DNA of 18,210 bases from Methylotenera sp. (GCA_005791685.1 SXVG01000097.1:1-18210), one strand, 5' to 3'; numbered from the stretch's first letter, positions 1 to 8,607 are shown. The notes: generated by a model not told the origin, from the sequence alone. Program-made: numbers and translations.

Positions 1-630
1 CAACGCCAACGGGCCGTGTTCGGTGAAACGCTCATACGCCACATTGGCATGCGGCAGTTCCGCGCGCACTTTGCTAATCAAAGCATCGTGGCCATACTCT
101 TTACTGACTTTGCTCAGCCCGGCGATTTCACCAAGACCGCGACCGCCATCCGCCAATACGAGCAAAGGACTACCCAAGCACTGTTGTTTGGCTTGATGCT
201 GGTAAGTCACCGTGGCGAGCGCCGCGTCATGCCTAATAGCCTCAGCACTAGCTTCAAACAAGAAATTCACCAAAGGCTGTTGACTGAGCGCCTGATCTAA
301 AGCGCGACTTAAGTCCCCATAAGACAGCACATAACCCAGCGCCTCTTGGTTTAAATCAGCGGCTTGCAAGAGCGAACGGCCTAAACTGCCTTTTTGTGAC
401 ACGTGTATGCTGTTGATGGCGGTCGCCGATGGCGCCAGCGTTGGCCAAATGCCTAAATTTTCCAGTATGCGCCGACTGCCAAAGGACAAGGCTAAGGCGC
501 GCTTTTCTTGATAGGCGGCCGCCTGTTTACGCGCCTCCAGCACGGTAGAGGCTATGCCTTGCTGGGCCAATAATAGCGCCAAGGTAGCGCCAACCGGGCC
601 GCCGCCTACAATGACCACGGGCGCCGTCAT
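1..630 (-). CDS. ubiH: UbiH-family ubiquinone-biosynthesis FAD monooxygenase, 3' part missing
   Basis: This is the N-terminal 210 residues of an FAD-dependent aromatic hydroxylase that hydroxylates the ubiquinone precursor ring at the inner membrane; the gene continues beyond the left edge. Visible features are the dinucleotide-binding motif GGGPVG at residues 9-14, the acidic residue ending the second strand (E32), the family segment RALALSFGSRRILENLGIW at 44-62, an ADGG motif at 160-163, and ERFTEHGPLAL at 200-210, where the window ends. The start ATG overlaps the pepP stop as ATGA (627-630), so the two are probably translationally coupled, as is common for pepP-ubiH pairs. The RALALS and ERFT-GPLAL segments favour UbiH over its paralogues UbiF, UbiI and Coq7-like hydroxylases, but without the C-terminal half the exact ring position is inferred. 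Confidence 0.88.
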   Translation of the reverse strand, partial: MTAPVVIVGGGPVGATLALLLAQQGIASTVLEARKQAAAYQEKRALALSFGSRRILENLGIWPTLAPSATAINSIHVSQKGSLGRSLLQAADLNQEALGYVLSYGDLSRALDQALSQQPLVNFLFEASAEAIRHDAALATVTYQHQAKQQCLGSPLLVLADGGRGLGEIAGLSKVSKEYGHDALISKVRAELPHANVAYERFTEHGPLAL

Positions 631-1937
631 GACGTTTGCATCAAGGCTTCTATATCGGCTACCGATTTAACCGCCTTGGCCGTTAAGACGTCACAACCGG
701 TCGCCGTCACCAATACATCGTCTTCTATGCGTATGCCTATGTTCCAAAAATGTTCAGGGACCTTGGCCGCAGGACGTATATAACAACCCGGCTCAACGGT
801 TAAACTCATGCCCGCTTCCAAGCTACGCCATTGCTGATTTTTATCTTTATACTCACCCACATCGTGCACATCCAAACCCAACCAATGGCCGGTTCTATGC
901 ATATAGAATTGCCGGTAATCGCCACTTTCCAGCACCGCTTGCGGGCTGCCATGACACAGCTTTAAATCCACAAAGCCTTGCGCTAACACGGCCAAGGCCG
1001 CTTCATGCGGGGCAGACCAAGCATGGCCAGGGCGCACCGCTGCGATGGCGGCTAACTGGGCCGCCAACACCAACTCATAGAGGTCTTTTTGCACCGCGCT
1101 AAACTTGCCATTCACCGGGAAAGTGCGGCTAATGTCGGAGGCGTAGCCATCCAATTCACAACCCGCGTCTATGAGCACCAAGTCACCGTCACGCAAGACG
1201 GCATTATTGGCGTTGTAATGCAAGGTGCAGGCATTCGCTCCCCCAGCCACGATGCTGTTATAGGCTGGCGCTTGCGCACCCTGCCTATAAAACTCGTGTA
1301 AAAATTCTGCTTCTAATTGGTATTCCCGCATGCCAGGCCGCACAAACTGCATGGCTCGATTATGCGCAGTGGCGGCAATATCGGCAGACTCACGTAGGAT
1401 GGCCTGCTCAAACGGCGATTTATACAAGCGCATTTCGTCCATGAGCGGGCGCGGATCACAGAGGGTATCGGGCACGCTTACCCCACTTCTGGCCTGTTCA
1501 CGCAAGCTATTTAAGCAGGCTGTTAAGCGCGCATCCCAAGCGGCATTGGCCCCCAGACCAAAATACAGCTTAGGCTGATTGGCCAACAGTGTTAATAGCT
1601 GCGCATCCAGTTCGTCCATGCTGTAGGCGGCATCAAAGCCAAACTCCTCGCAAGCGGCCGCCGGGCCATAACGAAAGCCGTCCCAAATCTCCCGTTCCGG
1701 GTCTTTATCTCGGCAAAAAAGTATGGATTTTGCTTCGTCCCCTGCCAGCAACAGCAATACCGCGTCCGGCTCTTTAAAGCCTGTTAAATAATAAAAAGAG
1801 CTGTCAAAGCGATAAGGGTAATGGCTGTCACGATTGCGTATAACTTCGGCGGCCGTGGGAATAATGGCCAGGCCTACGCCCATGGCGGCCAGCATGGTTT
1901 GCCGTCTGGATTTAAATTCTGTGAGTGCTGCATTCAT
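627..1937 (-). CDS. pepP: Xaa-Pro aminopeptidase P (M24B metallopeptidase)
   Basis: This cytosolic dimetal peptidase removes an N-terminal residue that precedes proline. At 436 residues it matches the E. coli length. The N-terminal creatinase-like domain (about 1-170) contains the family segment YPYRFDSSFYYLTGF. The pita-bread catalytic domain keeps all five metal ligands: D257 and D268 (LIDAG and SDISRTFP), H351 (GHWLGLDVHDVG), E382 (VEPGCYI) and E405 (RIEDDVLV). The start ATG is preceded by an AGGCGA Shine-Dalgarno-like stretch with a 7-base spacer. The gene lies 27 bases after murU and overlaps ubiH by 4 bases, so it is probably mid-operon. The link to ubiH is conserved in many proteobacteria, but no biochemical reason for it is visible here. 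Confidence 0.95.
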   Translation of the reverse strand: MNAALTEFKSRRQTMLAAMGVGLAIIPTAAEVIRNRDSHYPYRFDSSFYYLTGFKEPDAVLLLLAGDEAKSILFCRDKDPEREIWDGFRYGPAAACEEFGFDAAYSMDELDAQLLTLLANQPKLYFGLGANAAWDARLTACLNSLREQARSGVSVPDTLCDPRPLMDEMRLYKSPFEQAILRESADIAATAHNRAMQFVRPGMREYQLEAEFLHEFYRQGAQAPAYNSIVAGGANACTLHYNANNAVLRDGDLVLIDAGCELDGYASDISRTFPVNGKFSAVQKDLYELVLAAQLAAIAAVRPGHAWSAPHEAALAVLAQGFVDLKLCHGSPQAVLESGDYRQFYMHRTGHWLGLDVHDVGEYKDKNQQWRSLEAGMSLTVEPGCYIRPAAKVPEHFWNIGIRIEDDVLVTATGCDVLTAKAVKSVADIEALMQTS

Positions 1938-1964
1938 GTGCTGTTCGCCTAGTTAATCGCCTGT

Positions 1965-2654
1965 TCAGGCCAAGCCTGCTGGCGCATTTAATTGCCTATC
2001 TAAATTTTGCAAGCGCTCTGGCGTGCCTATATCATGCCAAACGCCGGTATAGTGCTCGGCCGTGACTCGGCGCACGGCCATGGCCTGACGCAACAAGGGC
2101 GCCAATTTGGCAGCTTGACCCGCCACCACCCCGGCAAATAAGCTGGGCTGGTAAACGCCGACACCGGAAAAAGTAAGTTTAGCCGACCCGCTTTCCACCA
2201 AGTGCCCGTCAGTAATAGCAAAATCACCTTGCGGGTGTTGTGCTGGATTATCCACCATCAGCAAGTGGGCTAAGTTCGGCAGCAGCGCACCCTGCAACAG
2301 CGCGAGCGCAGCAAAATCAATCTCGGTATAAATGTCCGCATTGACCACTAAAAAAGCCTGTTCGCCCAATAAGGGCAGCGCCTGAGCGATACCGCCGGCA
2401 GTTTCCAATGCGTTTTGTTCAGGGCTGTAGGCTATGTGCATGGCCCAATGACTGCCATTGCCGAGGGCTTGTTCAATTTGCCCCCCTAAATGGGCATGAT
2501 TAATCACCACCTCTTTAAATCCGGCTTGCGCCAAACGTTCCAAATGCCAAACGATGAGCGGTTTACCGCCCACCTTGAGCAAAGGTTTGGGGGTGAAATC
2601 GGTCAAAGGGCGCATGCGCTCACCCCGACCCGCGGCCAATAGCATCGCTTTCAT
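1965..2654 (-). CDS. murU: N-acetylmuramate-1-phosphate uridylyltransferase
   Basis: This is a sugar-1-phosphate nucleotidyltransferase of 229 residues. It has the N-terminal nucleotide-binding signature LAAGRGERMRPLT (6-18) followed by TPKPLLKVGGKPLI, the substrate loop ETAGG (84-88), the metal-binding NAD motif (105-107) and the C-terminal WHDIGTPERL (206-215). Family members of this short type next to an AmgK-like kinase transfer UMP from UTP to MurNAc-1-phosphate, giving UDP-MurNAc. This is the recycling route, described in Pseudomonas putida, that bypasses fosfomycin-sensitive MurA. The ATG shares the bases TAATG with the amgK stop, so translation is probably coupled. The specific substrate is inferred from the amgK partner and the lptD neighbourhood; sequence alone would allow a mannose-1-phosphate or glucose-1-phosphate enzyme. 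Confidence 0.88.
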   Translation of the reverse strand: MKAMLLAAGRGERMRPLTDFTPKPLLKVGGKPLIVWHLERLAQAGFKEVVINHAHLGGQIEQALGNGSHWAMHIAYSPEQNALETAGGIAQALPLLGEQAFLVVNADIYTEIDFAALALLQGALLPNLAHLLMVDNPAQHPQGDFAITDGHLVESGSAKLTFSGVGVYQPSLFAGVVAGQAAKLAPLLRQAMAVRRVTAEHYTGVWHDIGTPERLQNLDRQLNAPAGLA

Positions 2655-3667
2655 TAAAACGTGTAGCCTTCCTGGGGCACGACCTTGTCCAATTGATTAA
2701 GCAAACGCAGCATCGGCCTTAATTCAACATAGCGCTCGCATACCTTACGTAGCTGCATCATCACCAAAGGCTGGTCTTTTAAGTAGCCATGCTTACCGTC
2801 TCGATGACTGAGCCTGGCAAAAATGCCCAACACCTTGATATGCCGCTGCGCACCCATCCATTCAAAATCACGGTAAAACTCACTGAAATCATGCGGCACC
2901 GGCAAGCCGGCTTTTTTGGCGGCCTGCCAATAACGCACCGCACTGTCGATCACCTGCTCCTCTTCCCAAGCGATATAAGCATCTTTTAACAAAGACACCA
3001 AATCGTAAGTAATGGGCCCGTACACCGCATCCTGAAAATCCAGCACGCCGGGATTATTTTCTACCGTCAGCATTAAATTACGTGAATGGAAATCACGGTG
3101 AACGTAAACCTTGCCTTGCTGCAAAATGTTTTGGTTTAAAAGCGCAAACGTGTTGTTTAACACCGCTTGCTGCTCAGTGGTCAATACCGTGTCCAGCTGC
3201 TTAGCCACGTACCAATCTGGGAACAACTGCATTTCACGTGTCAATAAAGCCTCATCGTAGTCAGGCAACAATCCTGCTTTACTGGCCAACTGTAATTTTA
3301 TCAAGCTGTCGGTCGCCGCCCGATACAGTGGCGCGACCGTTTGTGCATTTAATTTAGCCAAATAGGTGTCATCGCCCAAATCGCTTAGCAGTAAAAATCC
3401 TTGGGCCAGGTCTTCCGCCAACACTTGTGGCACATTAAGACCAGCGTCTAAAAAGAGTTTGGCTATCCGGATAAAAGGCCGGCAGTCTTCTTGCGGGGGA
3501 GGGGCGTCCATGGCGATCAAGCTGTGCTGACCCAAATAAGCTTGCGTTAAATGCACCCTAAAATAACGTCTAAAGCTGGCATCGGCCGACGCCGTTGTCA
3601 GAGTGTAAGGGGCTGATTTTAATACGCTATCCAGCCAAATGTTTAGTTGCTGCTGTCTGTCATCCAC
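2654..3667 (-). CDS. amgK: Anomeric MurNAc/GlcNAc kinase (APH-fold phosphotransferase)
   Basis: This aminoglycoside-phosphotransferase-fold kinase phosphorylates the anomeric hydroxyl of MurNAc or GlcNAc in cell-wall recycling and feeds MurU. From the GTG at 3667 the protein has 337 residues, close to family length. It shows the early ASFRRYFRV strand (about 31-38), the catalytic loop VHRDFHSRN (D192, N197) and the metal-binding DFQD (210-213). The reading frame stays open to another GTG at 3745, which would add 26 residues rich in Arg and Lys. I prefer 3667 because homology begins there, a GGGA lies 10 bases upstream, and the extension would run through a perfect TATAAT on the other strand. 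The stop codon overlaps the murU start. The gene is divergent from lptD, an arrangement also seen in pseudomonads. Confidence 0.87.
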   Translation of the reverse strand: MDDRQQQLNIWLDSVLKSAPYTLTTASADASFRRYFRVHLTQAYLGQHSLIAMDAPPPQEDCRPFIRIAKLFLDAGLNVPQVLAEDLAQGFLLLSDLGDDTYLAKLNAQTVAPLYRAATDSLIKLQLASKAGLLPDYDEALLTREMQLFPDWYVAKQLDTVLTTEQQAVLNNTFALLNQNILQQGKVYVHRDFHSRNLMLTVENNPGVLDFQDAVYGPITYDLVSLLKDAYIAWEEEQVIDSAVRYWQAAKKAGLPVPHDFSEFYRDFEWMGAQRHIKVLGIFARLSHRDGKHGYLKDQPLVMMQLRKVCERYVELRPMLRLLNQLDKVVPQEGYTF

Positions 3668-3904
3668 TTGCGGTTTATCCCATGTTATATAATGTTGCCG
3701 TCTATTGCGCTTAGGCTTAGGCCAGCAAACCGCCCTTATGGCCACAGCCTAAAATGCGATTTACTGATTGCCAAAAAGCCCTATTTATGAGATTTTATCA
3801 TCGATAAATCCATCCTTAAAATAAAACCTCAGCCCAACACCCGTGCCCAGTTTTTTACGCCTCTTTTCACCCACCGCCATGCTCTTAACCAGCGTCGCGC
3901 CAGC
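3668..3904. promoter_or_regulatory. Divergent amgK / lptD intergenic promoter region
   Basis: This stretch of about 237 bases separates the two divergent operons and must hold both promoters. A perfect TATAAT lies at 3688-3693 reading towards lptD, but its only -35-like element, TTGCGG at 3668-3673, leaves just 14 bases. Overlapping it, TATAAC (3685-3690 on the minus strand) could serve amgK with a leader of about 11 bases. A perfect inverted repeat, TTTATC-ATC-GATAAA, sits at 3794-3808, and a TTGCCA at 3768-3773 resembles a -35 box without a well-spaced -10. The assignments are inference from consensus matching. Confidence 0.35.
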
Positions 3905-6232
3905 ATGCTAAAAATCAGTATTTTTAGCAGCTTAAGCGCCGTGTTGGTCACTTACAGCCTGCTCAGCCATGCCAATGACGCCGACTTGCCTAGCGATGCA
4001 CTGCTGATTGACGGCGACAAACTTGAATTGCATATGGATAGAAAGATGCGCGCTTTGGGTCAGGCCTCCATTAGCCGCGGCCAACAAAGCATTGCTGGCG
4101 ACAACATAGACTACGACCTGCAAAATGACGAGTTACATGTCACCGGTAATGTGCAAATCCGCTTGGACAATGCGCAAATTAATGGCTCGGAATTACGCTT
4201 GCAACTTTCCAGTCATCTAGGCGAATTTAAAAATGCCAGCTTTAAAATGTTGCCTGCTGAACCCAGCACTCCCGCAAAAACTCAGCACAAGCCCGCGGAA
4301 GATGCCAGCAAAACCACACTGGACTACCCCACTCAAGCACGCACAAGTTCGGCTAGCGACGTGCTCGGATCCCTTTACCTGAACACCACGTTCAGCGCAA
4401 GAAAACTAGGCTCAAATGGCCGTGGCGATGCCAAAACCGTGTTGTTTGAAGGCCAGGATGTCAAGCGCCTAAAAGAGGCGCGCTATACCACTTGCGCGCC
4501 TGGCGTAGACGACTGGTATATCAAAGCCGATGAATTAAAACTCAATAGCTACACCGAATCCGGTAGCGCCAAAAACGCTTACTTAGAAATCAAAGGCGTG
4601 CCAGTACTGTATACGCCATGGCTAAATTTTTCTTACAATGAGCAACGTAAAAGTGGTTTGCTTGCCCCCACCTACGGCACCACATCCAACAGCGGGGTGG
4701 AAATCGCCGTGCCTTACTATTGGAATATCTCGCCCAATATGGACGCCACCATCACTGCTCGCGCCTTAAGTCGCCGCGGCGTGCAATTGCAAGGCGAGTT
4801 TCGCTACTTAGAAGAACGCTTCTCAGGTGTAGACCATGTCGAATACTTGCCAGACGATGATCAAACCAGCAAAGATCGCTATTACGCCAATTTGCAGCAT
4901 CGCCATGATTTTGGCCAAGGCTGGACGGCGGGCTACGATTTTGAAAAAGTATCGGACGGTCAATACTTTGCCGATTTATCCACCCTGATCACCAACACCA
5001 GCCGGGTTAATTTACCGCAACAGATTAATCTGGATTACCACGATGACACCTGGCGTTTCAATGCGCTAGCGCAGCAGTTTCAAACCCTAGATCAGACTTC
5101 TTATCCTTACCAGCGCCTGCCGCAAATGTCCCTGTTAGGCGAAAAATTTTATGGCCCGATCTATGCTCAGGCGTACAGCGAATTGGTGTTATTCAATCAA
5201 AACAATAGAGCGCCTGTCGCCGCCACCGGCATGCGGGCCACGTTCTACCCCAGCCTAAGCTGGCCCATGAACCAAGCTTACGGCTACCTAAAGCCTAAAC
5301 TAGGCCTACACCACACCAGCTACAGCTTGGATAATGACCCAAACAATCATGACAGCTACCATAGAACCTTGCCCATAGCCAGTCTGGACGGCAGCTTGTT
5401 TTTTGACCGAGATTTCAACATTGCCGATAGGGCTTACACGCAAACCCTAGAACCCAGACTATTTTACCTGTACATCCCGAACGCCAATCAAGCCAATATG
5501 CCGGTGTTTGACACCAGCCAGTCTGACTTAAATTTCAGCAGCTTGTTTAGCGAAAATCAATTTAACGGCAACGATAGAATCAACAATGCCAATCAACTCA
5601 GCTTGTCTTTAACCGCACGTTTAATTGAAACCGATACCGGCACCCAACGTTTAGCAGCCACCATAGGTCAGCGTTATTATTTTAACGATCAAAAAGTAGC
5701 GCTGGATTACGCTGACAGAAGCGCATACCGAAGCAGCAACAGCTCAGACATCTTGGCCGGCCTCAACACCAATCTAAAAACCCACTGGAACTTGGATGCG
5801 TTTTGGCAGTACAACACCGACCAAGACAAATTTGTCAGCACCACCATCACCAGTCGCTACACCCCCGAACCTGGCAAATCGCTTAACTTAAGCTACAGTT
5901 ACCGGCAAGACTCCATAGAACAAGTTGACCTGTCTGGGCAGTGGCCATTGGGCAAAGGTTGGTACGGCATTGCCCGCGCCAATTATTCTTTATTAGACAA
6001 ACAGGTCATCGAAACGCTGGCTGGATTAGAGTATGATGCTGGTTGCTGGCAAACTAGAACGGTAGTGCATAAAATAAGCACCGCGACATCGGGTGACGTC
6101 TATGCCTTATTTTTTCAGGTGGAATTGGGTGGCATAGCGTCCATAGGCATCAACCCTATGACCGTTATCGAACGCAGCATCCCTGGCTATATGCACACAG
6201 GGCGTATCCCTGAAATTTATAAACAACCTTAA
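3905..6232 (+). CDS. lptD: LPS-assembly protein LptD (outer-membrane translocon barrel)
   Basis: LptD is the outer-membrane barrel that, plugged by LptE, inserts lipopolysaccharide into the outer leaflet. The 775-residue product has a signal peptide (about 1-23, likely cleaved after SHA) and an LptA/OstA-like periplasmic domain (about 30-115: GDKLELHMDRKMRALGQ and VTGNVQIRL). A Pro/Ala/Thr/Ser-rich insert (about 117-152) follows, then the LptD barrel from the ARYTTCAPG segment to the conserved C-terminal ELGG-GI region. It has only two cysteines, C197 and C714, matching the second-domain and barrel cysteines that form one interdomain disulfide; E. coli has four. The ATG has no clear Shine-Dalgarno, and no in-frame start lies close upstream. 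It heads lptD-surA-pdxA-rsmA, with surA 5 bases downstream, a conserved proteobacterial order. Confidence 0.97.
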   Translation: MLKISIFSSLSAVLVTYSLLSHANDADLPSDALLIDGDKLELHMDRKMRALGQASISRGQQSIAGDNIDYDLQNDELHVTGNVQIRLDNAQINGSELRLQLSSHLGEFKNASFKMLPAEPSTPAKTQHKPAEDASKTTLDYPTQARTSSASDVLGSLYLNTTFSARKLGSNGRGDAKTVLFEGQDVKRLKEARYTTCAPGVDDWYIKADELKLNSYTESGSAKNAYLEIKGVPVLYTPWLNFSYNEQRKSGLLAPTYGTTSNSGVEIAVPYYWNISPNMDATITARALSRRGVQLQGEFRYLEERFSGVDHVEYLPDDDQTSKDRYYANLQHRHDFGQGWTAGYDFEKVSDGQYFADLSTLITNTSRVNLPQQINLDYHDDTWRFNALAQQFQTLDQTSYPYQRLPQMSLLGEKFYGPIYAQAYSELVLFNQNNRAPVAATGMRATFYPSLSWPMNQAYGYLKPKLGLHHTSYSLDNDPNNHDSYHRTLPIASLDGSLFFDRDFNIADRAYTQTLEPRLFYLYIPNANQANMPVFDTSQSDLNFSSLFSENQFNGNDRINNANQLSLSLTARLIETDTGTQRLAATIGQRYYFNDQKVALDYADRSAYRSSNSSDILAGLNTNLKTHWNLDAFWQYNTDQDKFVSTTITSRYTPEPGKSLNLSYSYRQDSIEQVDLSGQWPLGKGWYGIARANYSLLDKQVIETLAGLEYDAGCWQTRTVVHKISTATSGDVYALFFQVELGGIASIGINPMTVIERSIPGYMHTGRIPEIYKQP

Positions 6233-6237
6233 CACGA

Positions 6238-7563
6238 GTGATTATTTTGCGCATTTCTATCCAATATTTCATCCAATCCATGGCCTTGTTGGCCGGGCTT
6301 AGCCTCGCTTCTCAGCTCAACGTGCAGGCCGCAGAAGCCGTCAAAATGGATCGCATTGTGGCCATAGTCGACCAAACCGTCGTCACCGAGCAAGAGCTGG
6401 AGAGTCGCATCGCCACGGTCACCGCGCAATTTAAAAAACAAGGCACTGAATTGCCCGCAGAGGCTATTTTACGTAAACAAATTTTAGAGCGCTTAATTAC
6501 CGACACCCTGCAAATACAATACGCTGCCCAAACTGGGCTAAAAGTGGACGACACTCAGTTGGATAAAACCATAGGCCGTATCGCCGAACAAAACCAATTA
6601 AGCCTTGCTGAATTCAGCGAAGCGCTGGCTAAAGACGGCGTCAGCATGCGTAAATTCAGAGCGGATATACGCAATGAAATTACCATTGCTCGCTTACGCG
6701 AAAGAGAAGTGGATGGCCGCATTAACGTCAGCGAATCGGAAGTCGATAATTTTCTGGCCAGCCAAGCCGCCAATAATGAAAATCAAGACGAGTACGAGAT
6801 TGCCCATCTGTTAATCCGCACCCCAGAAGAAGGCGCCACGGAAGACGTGCAAAAAGCCAAAACTAAAGTAGACAATGCCCTCGCTGAACTGAAAGCCGGC
6901 GTCAATTTTGCTAAAGTCTCGGCCAGCTTTTCCGATGCGCCCAACGCCTTAGAAGGCGGCAACCTTGGATGGAAAGCGGCCTCGCAAATGCCGGCCTTGT
7001 TTCTGGATGCCTTAAAAACCATGCAAGTGGGCGAGACTTCAGCCGCGCTACGCAGCCCCAATGGCTTTCATGTGCTGAAATTAATCAATAAACGGGGCGG
7101 CAATTCGCCTTTAGTCATACAGCAAACTCATGTCCGCCATATCTTAATCAAGCTCTCGGAAATTATGTCGGAAAAAGACGGCAAGCTGAAAATAGACGGC
7201 ATTAAAGAACGCTTGGATAACGGTGAAAAATTTGAAGCACTGGCCAGGCAATATTCAGAAGACAGCACCGCCGCCAATGGCGGCGACTTAAATTGGCTTA
7301 ACCCAGGGGACACCGTGCCTCAATTCGAAAAAGCCATGAATGAACTGAAAGATCAGCAAATCAGCCCACCGGTGCGCACCCAATTTGGCTGGCACCTTAT
7401 CCAAGTGCTGGAGCGTAAAACACAAGACATGAGCAAAGAAGCGGCTAGGCTTAAAGCCCGTCAAGAAATTCGCGCTAAAAAAGCCGACGAAGCCTACCAA
7501 GATTGGCTACGCGAATTACGCGACCGCGCTTACGTGGAAATCCGGCTTGAAGATAAATTCTAA
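6238..7563 (+). CDS. surA: Periplasmic chaperone and peptidyl-prolyl isomerase SurA
   Basis: SurA escorts unfolded outer-membrane proteins, including LptD, across the periplasm. The 441-residue product has a signal peptide (about 1-31, ending NVQA-A), the SurA N-terminal chaperone domain (about 36-175), and two parvulin domains (about 185-285, AHLLIRTP to NGFHVLKLI; about 297-394, RHILIKLS to FGWHLIQVLE). A C-terminal helical tail rich in charged residues completes the SurA core. The start given is GTG at 6238. A TTG three codons later (6247) has a GAG 8 bases upstream and would give a more typical Met-Arg signal-peptide start, so the start is uncertain by three residues. It sits 5 bases behind lptD, its main client, and is almost certainly cotranscribed with it. 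Confidence 0.97.
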   Translation: MIILRISIQYFIQSMALLAGLSLASQLNVQAAEAVKMDRIVAIVDQTVVTEQELESRIATVTAQFKKQGTELPAEAILRKQILERLITDTLQIQYAAQTGLKVDDTQLDKTIGRIAEQNQLSLAEFSEALAKDGVSMRKFRADIRNEITIARLREREVDGRINVSESEVDNFLASQAANNENQDEYEIAHLLIRTPEEGATEDVQKAKTKVDNALAELKAGVNFAKVSASFSDAPNALEGGNLGWKAASQMPALFLDALKTMQVGETSAALRSPNGFHVLKLINKRGGNSPLVIQQTHVRHILIKLSEIMSEKDGKLKIDGIKERLDNGEKFEALARQYSEDSTAANGGDLNWLNPGDTVPQFEKAMNELKDQQISPPVRTQFGWHLIQVLERKTQDMSKEAARLKARQEIRAKKADEAYQDWLRELRDRAYVEIRLEDKF

Positions 7564-7605
7564 TGGCTTAGCCCAGCGCTATCGCCGTTAAGCCTCCGTC
7601 AAATC

Positions 7606-8598
7606 GTGTCCTCTTTTTTACCTAAAATCATCCTTAGTGCTGGCGAGCCGGCCGGCATAGGCCCAGACTTATGCGTCATGTTGGCGCATCAAAAGCTGGA
7701 TGCGGAACTGGTGGTCATCGCTAACGCGGCCATGCTAAAAGCCCGCGCGGCCATGCTGGGACTGAATTTGCGCATCAAGCCTTATTCAGCAAACTCCTCA
7801 CAAGCCCACCTGGGTGACGGCAGTTTAAACGTGTGGGATCAAGCCCTGCCACAACCATCCCAGGCCGGCCTACTCAATGCAGGCAATAGCCAATATGTAC
7901 TGGATTGTTTGGGCGCAGCCACGCGCGCTTGCCTCAATAAAGCATTCGATGCGCTGGTCACCGCCCCTGTGCATAAAGGCGTCATCAACGAGGCTGGCAT
8001 CCCCTTTAGCGGCCACACGGAATTTTTAGCCGAATTAAGCAACACAGCACAAGTGGTCATGATGCTGGTGGGGGGCGATATGCGCGTAGCGCTGGCGACC
8101 ACGCATTTAGCCCTGAAAGATGTGCCGGCCGCCATTACTCAGGCCAGCTTAGAGACCACCTTGCGCATATTGCAGCACGACTTAATTTCTAAGTTTGGCA
8201 TCGCCGCGCCGCGCATTTTGGTGGCCGGCCTCAACCCCCACGCCGGCGAAGACGGTTATCTGGGCCGCGAAGAAATAGACATCATCAATCCTGTCTTAGA
8301 AAAACTGCGTGGCGAGGGCATGCACCTAATAGGCGCACTGCCCGCAGACACCTTGTTTGCCAAGCAGCATTTAAGCCAGGCCGATGCCGTGTTAGCCATG
8401 TACCACGACCAAGGCCTGCCCGTGCTTAAACACGCTAGCTTTGGCGCGGGCGTCAATGTGACGCTGGGCTTACCCATCATACGCACTTCGGTCGATCACG
8501 GCACCGCCTTAGATTTGGCGGGCACTGGCAAGATAGAAATAGGCAGCATGCTGGCCGCCATAGCGTTGGCCATGGCCTTAAGTCAACACAAAAAATAA
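7606..8598 (+). CDS. pdxA: 4-hydroxythreonine-4-phosphate dehydrogenase
   Basis: PdxA oxidises 4-phosphohydroxy-L-threonine to the amino-ketone used by PdxJ in the DXP-dependent pyridoxal phosphate pathway. The 330-residue length is standard. The N-terminal GEPAGIGPD (13-21), the substrate region SGHTEFLAE (135-143) and the metal-binding histidines H167 (TTHLALKDV), H212 (GLNPHAGE) and H267 (YHDQGLPVLKH) are all present, as is the closing segment TSVDHGTALDLAGTGKI. The start is GTG at 7606. It is the only plausible start in the frame, which is otherwise open back to the surA stop. No Shine-Dalgarno is visible; the upstream CCTCC is in the wrong sense. It lies 42 bases after surA and 9 before rsmA in the conserved block. 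Confidence 0.96.
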   Translation: MSSFLPKIILSAGEPAGIGPDLCVMLAHQKLDAELVVIANAAMLKARAAMLGLNLRIKPYSANSSQAHLGDGSLNVWDQALPQPSQAGLLNAGNSQYVLDCLGAATRACLNKAFDALVTAPVHKGVINEAGIPFSGHTEFLAELSNTAQVVMMLVGGDMRVALATTHLALKDVPAAITQASLETTLRILQHDLISKFGIAAPRILVAGLNPHAGEDGYLGREEIDIINPVLEKLRGEGMHLIGALPADTLFAKQHLSQADAVLAMYHDQGLPVLKHASFGAGVNVTLGLPIIRTSVDHGTALDLAGTGKIEIGSMLAAIALAMALSQHKK

Positions 8599-8607
8599 GC
8601 TAAAAAA

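Noticed and set aside
16..300. Plus-strand open frame of 94 codons at the left end
   Set aside because: It lies antisense within ubiH, whose protein motifs are clear; the product resembles nothing I recognise.
1959..1970. GCCTG-TT-CAGGC palindrome at the murU stop
   Set aside because: Short, with a 2-base centre and half inside coding sequence; pepP follows closely, so a terminator is unlikely.
3668..3745. 26-residue N-terminal extension of amgK from GTG at 3745
   Set aside because: The extension is outside the family's conserved region, very basic, and covers the likely promoter elements. It remains possible.
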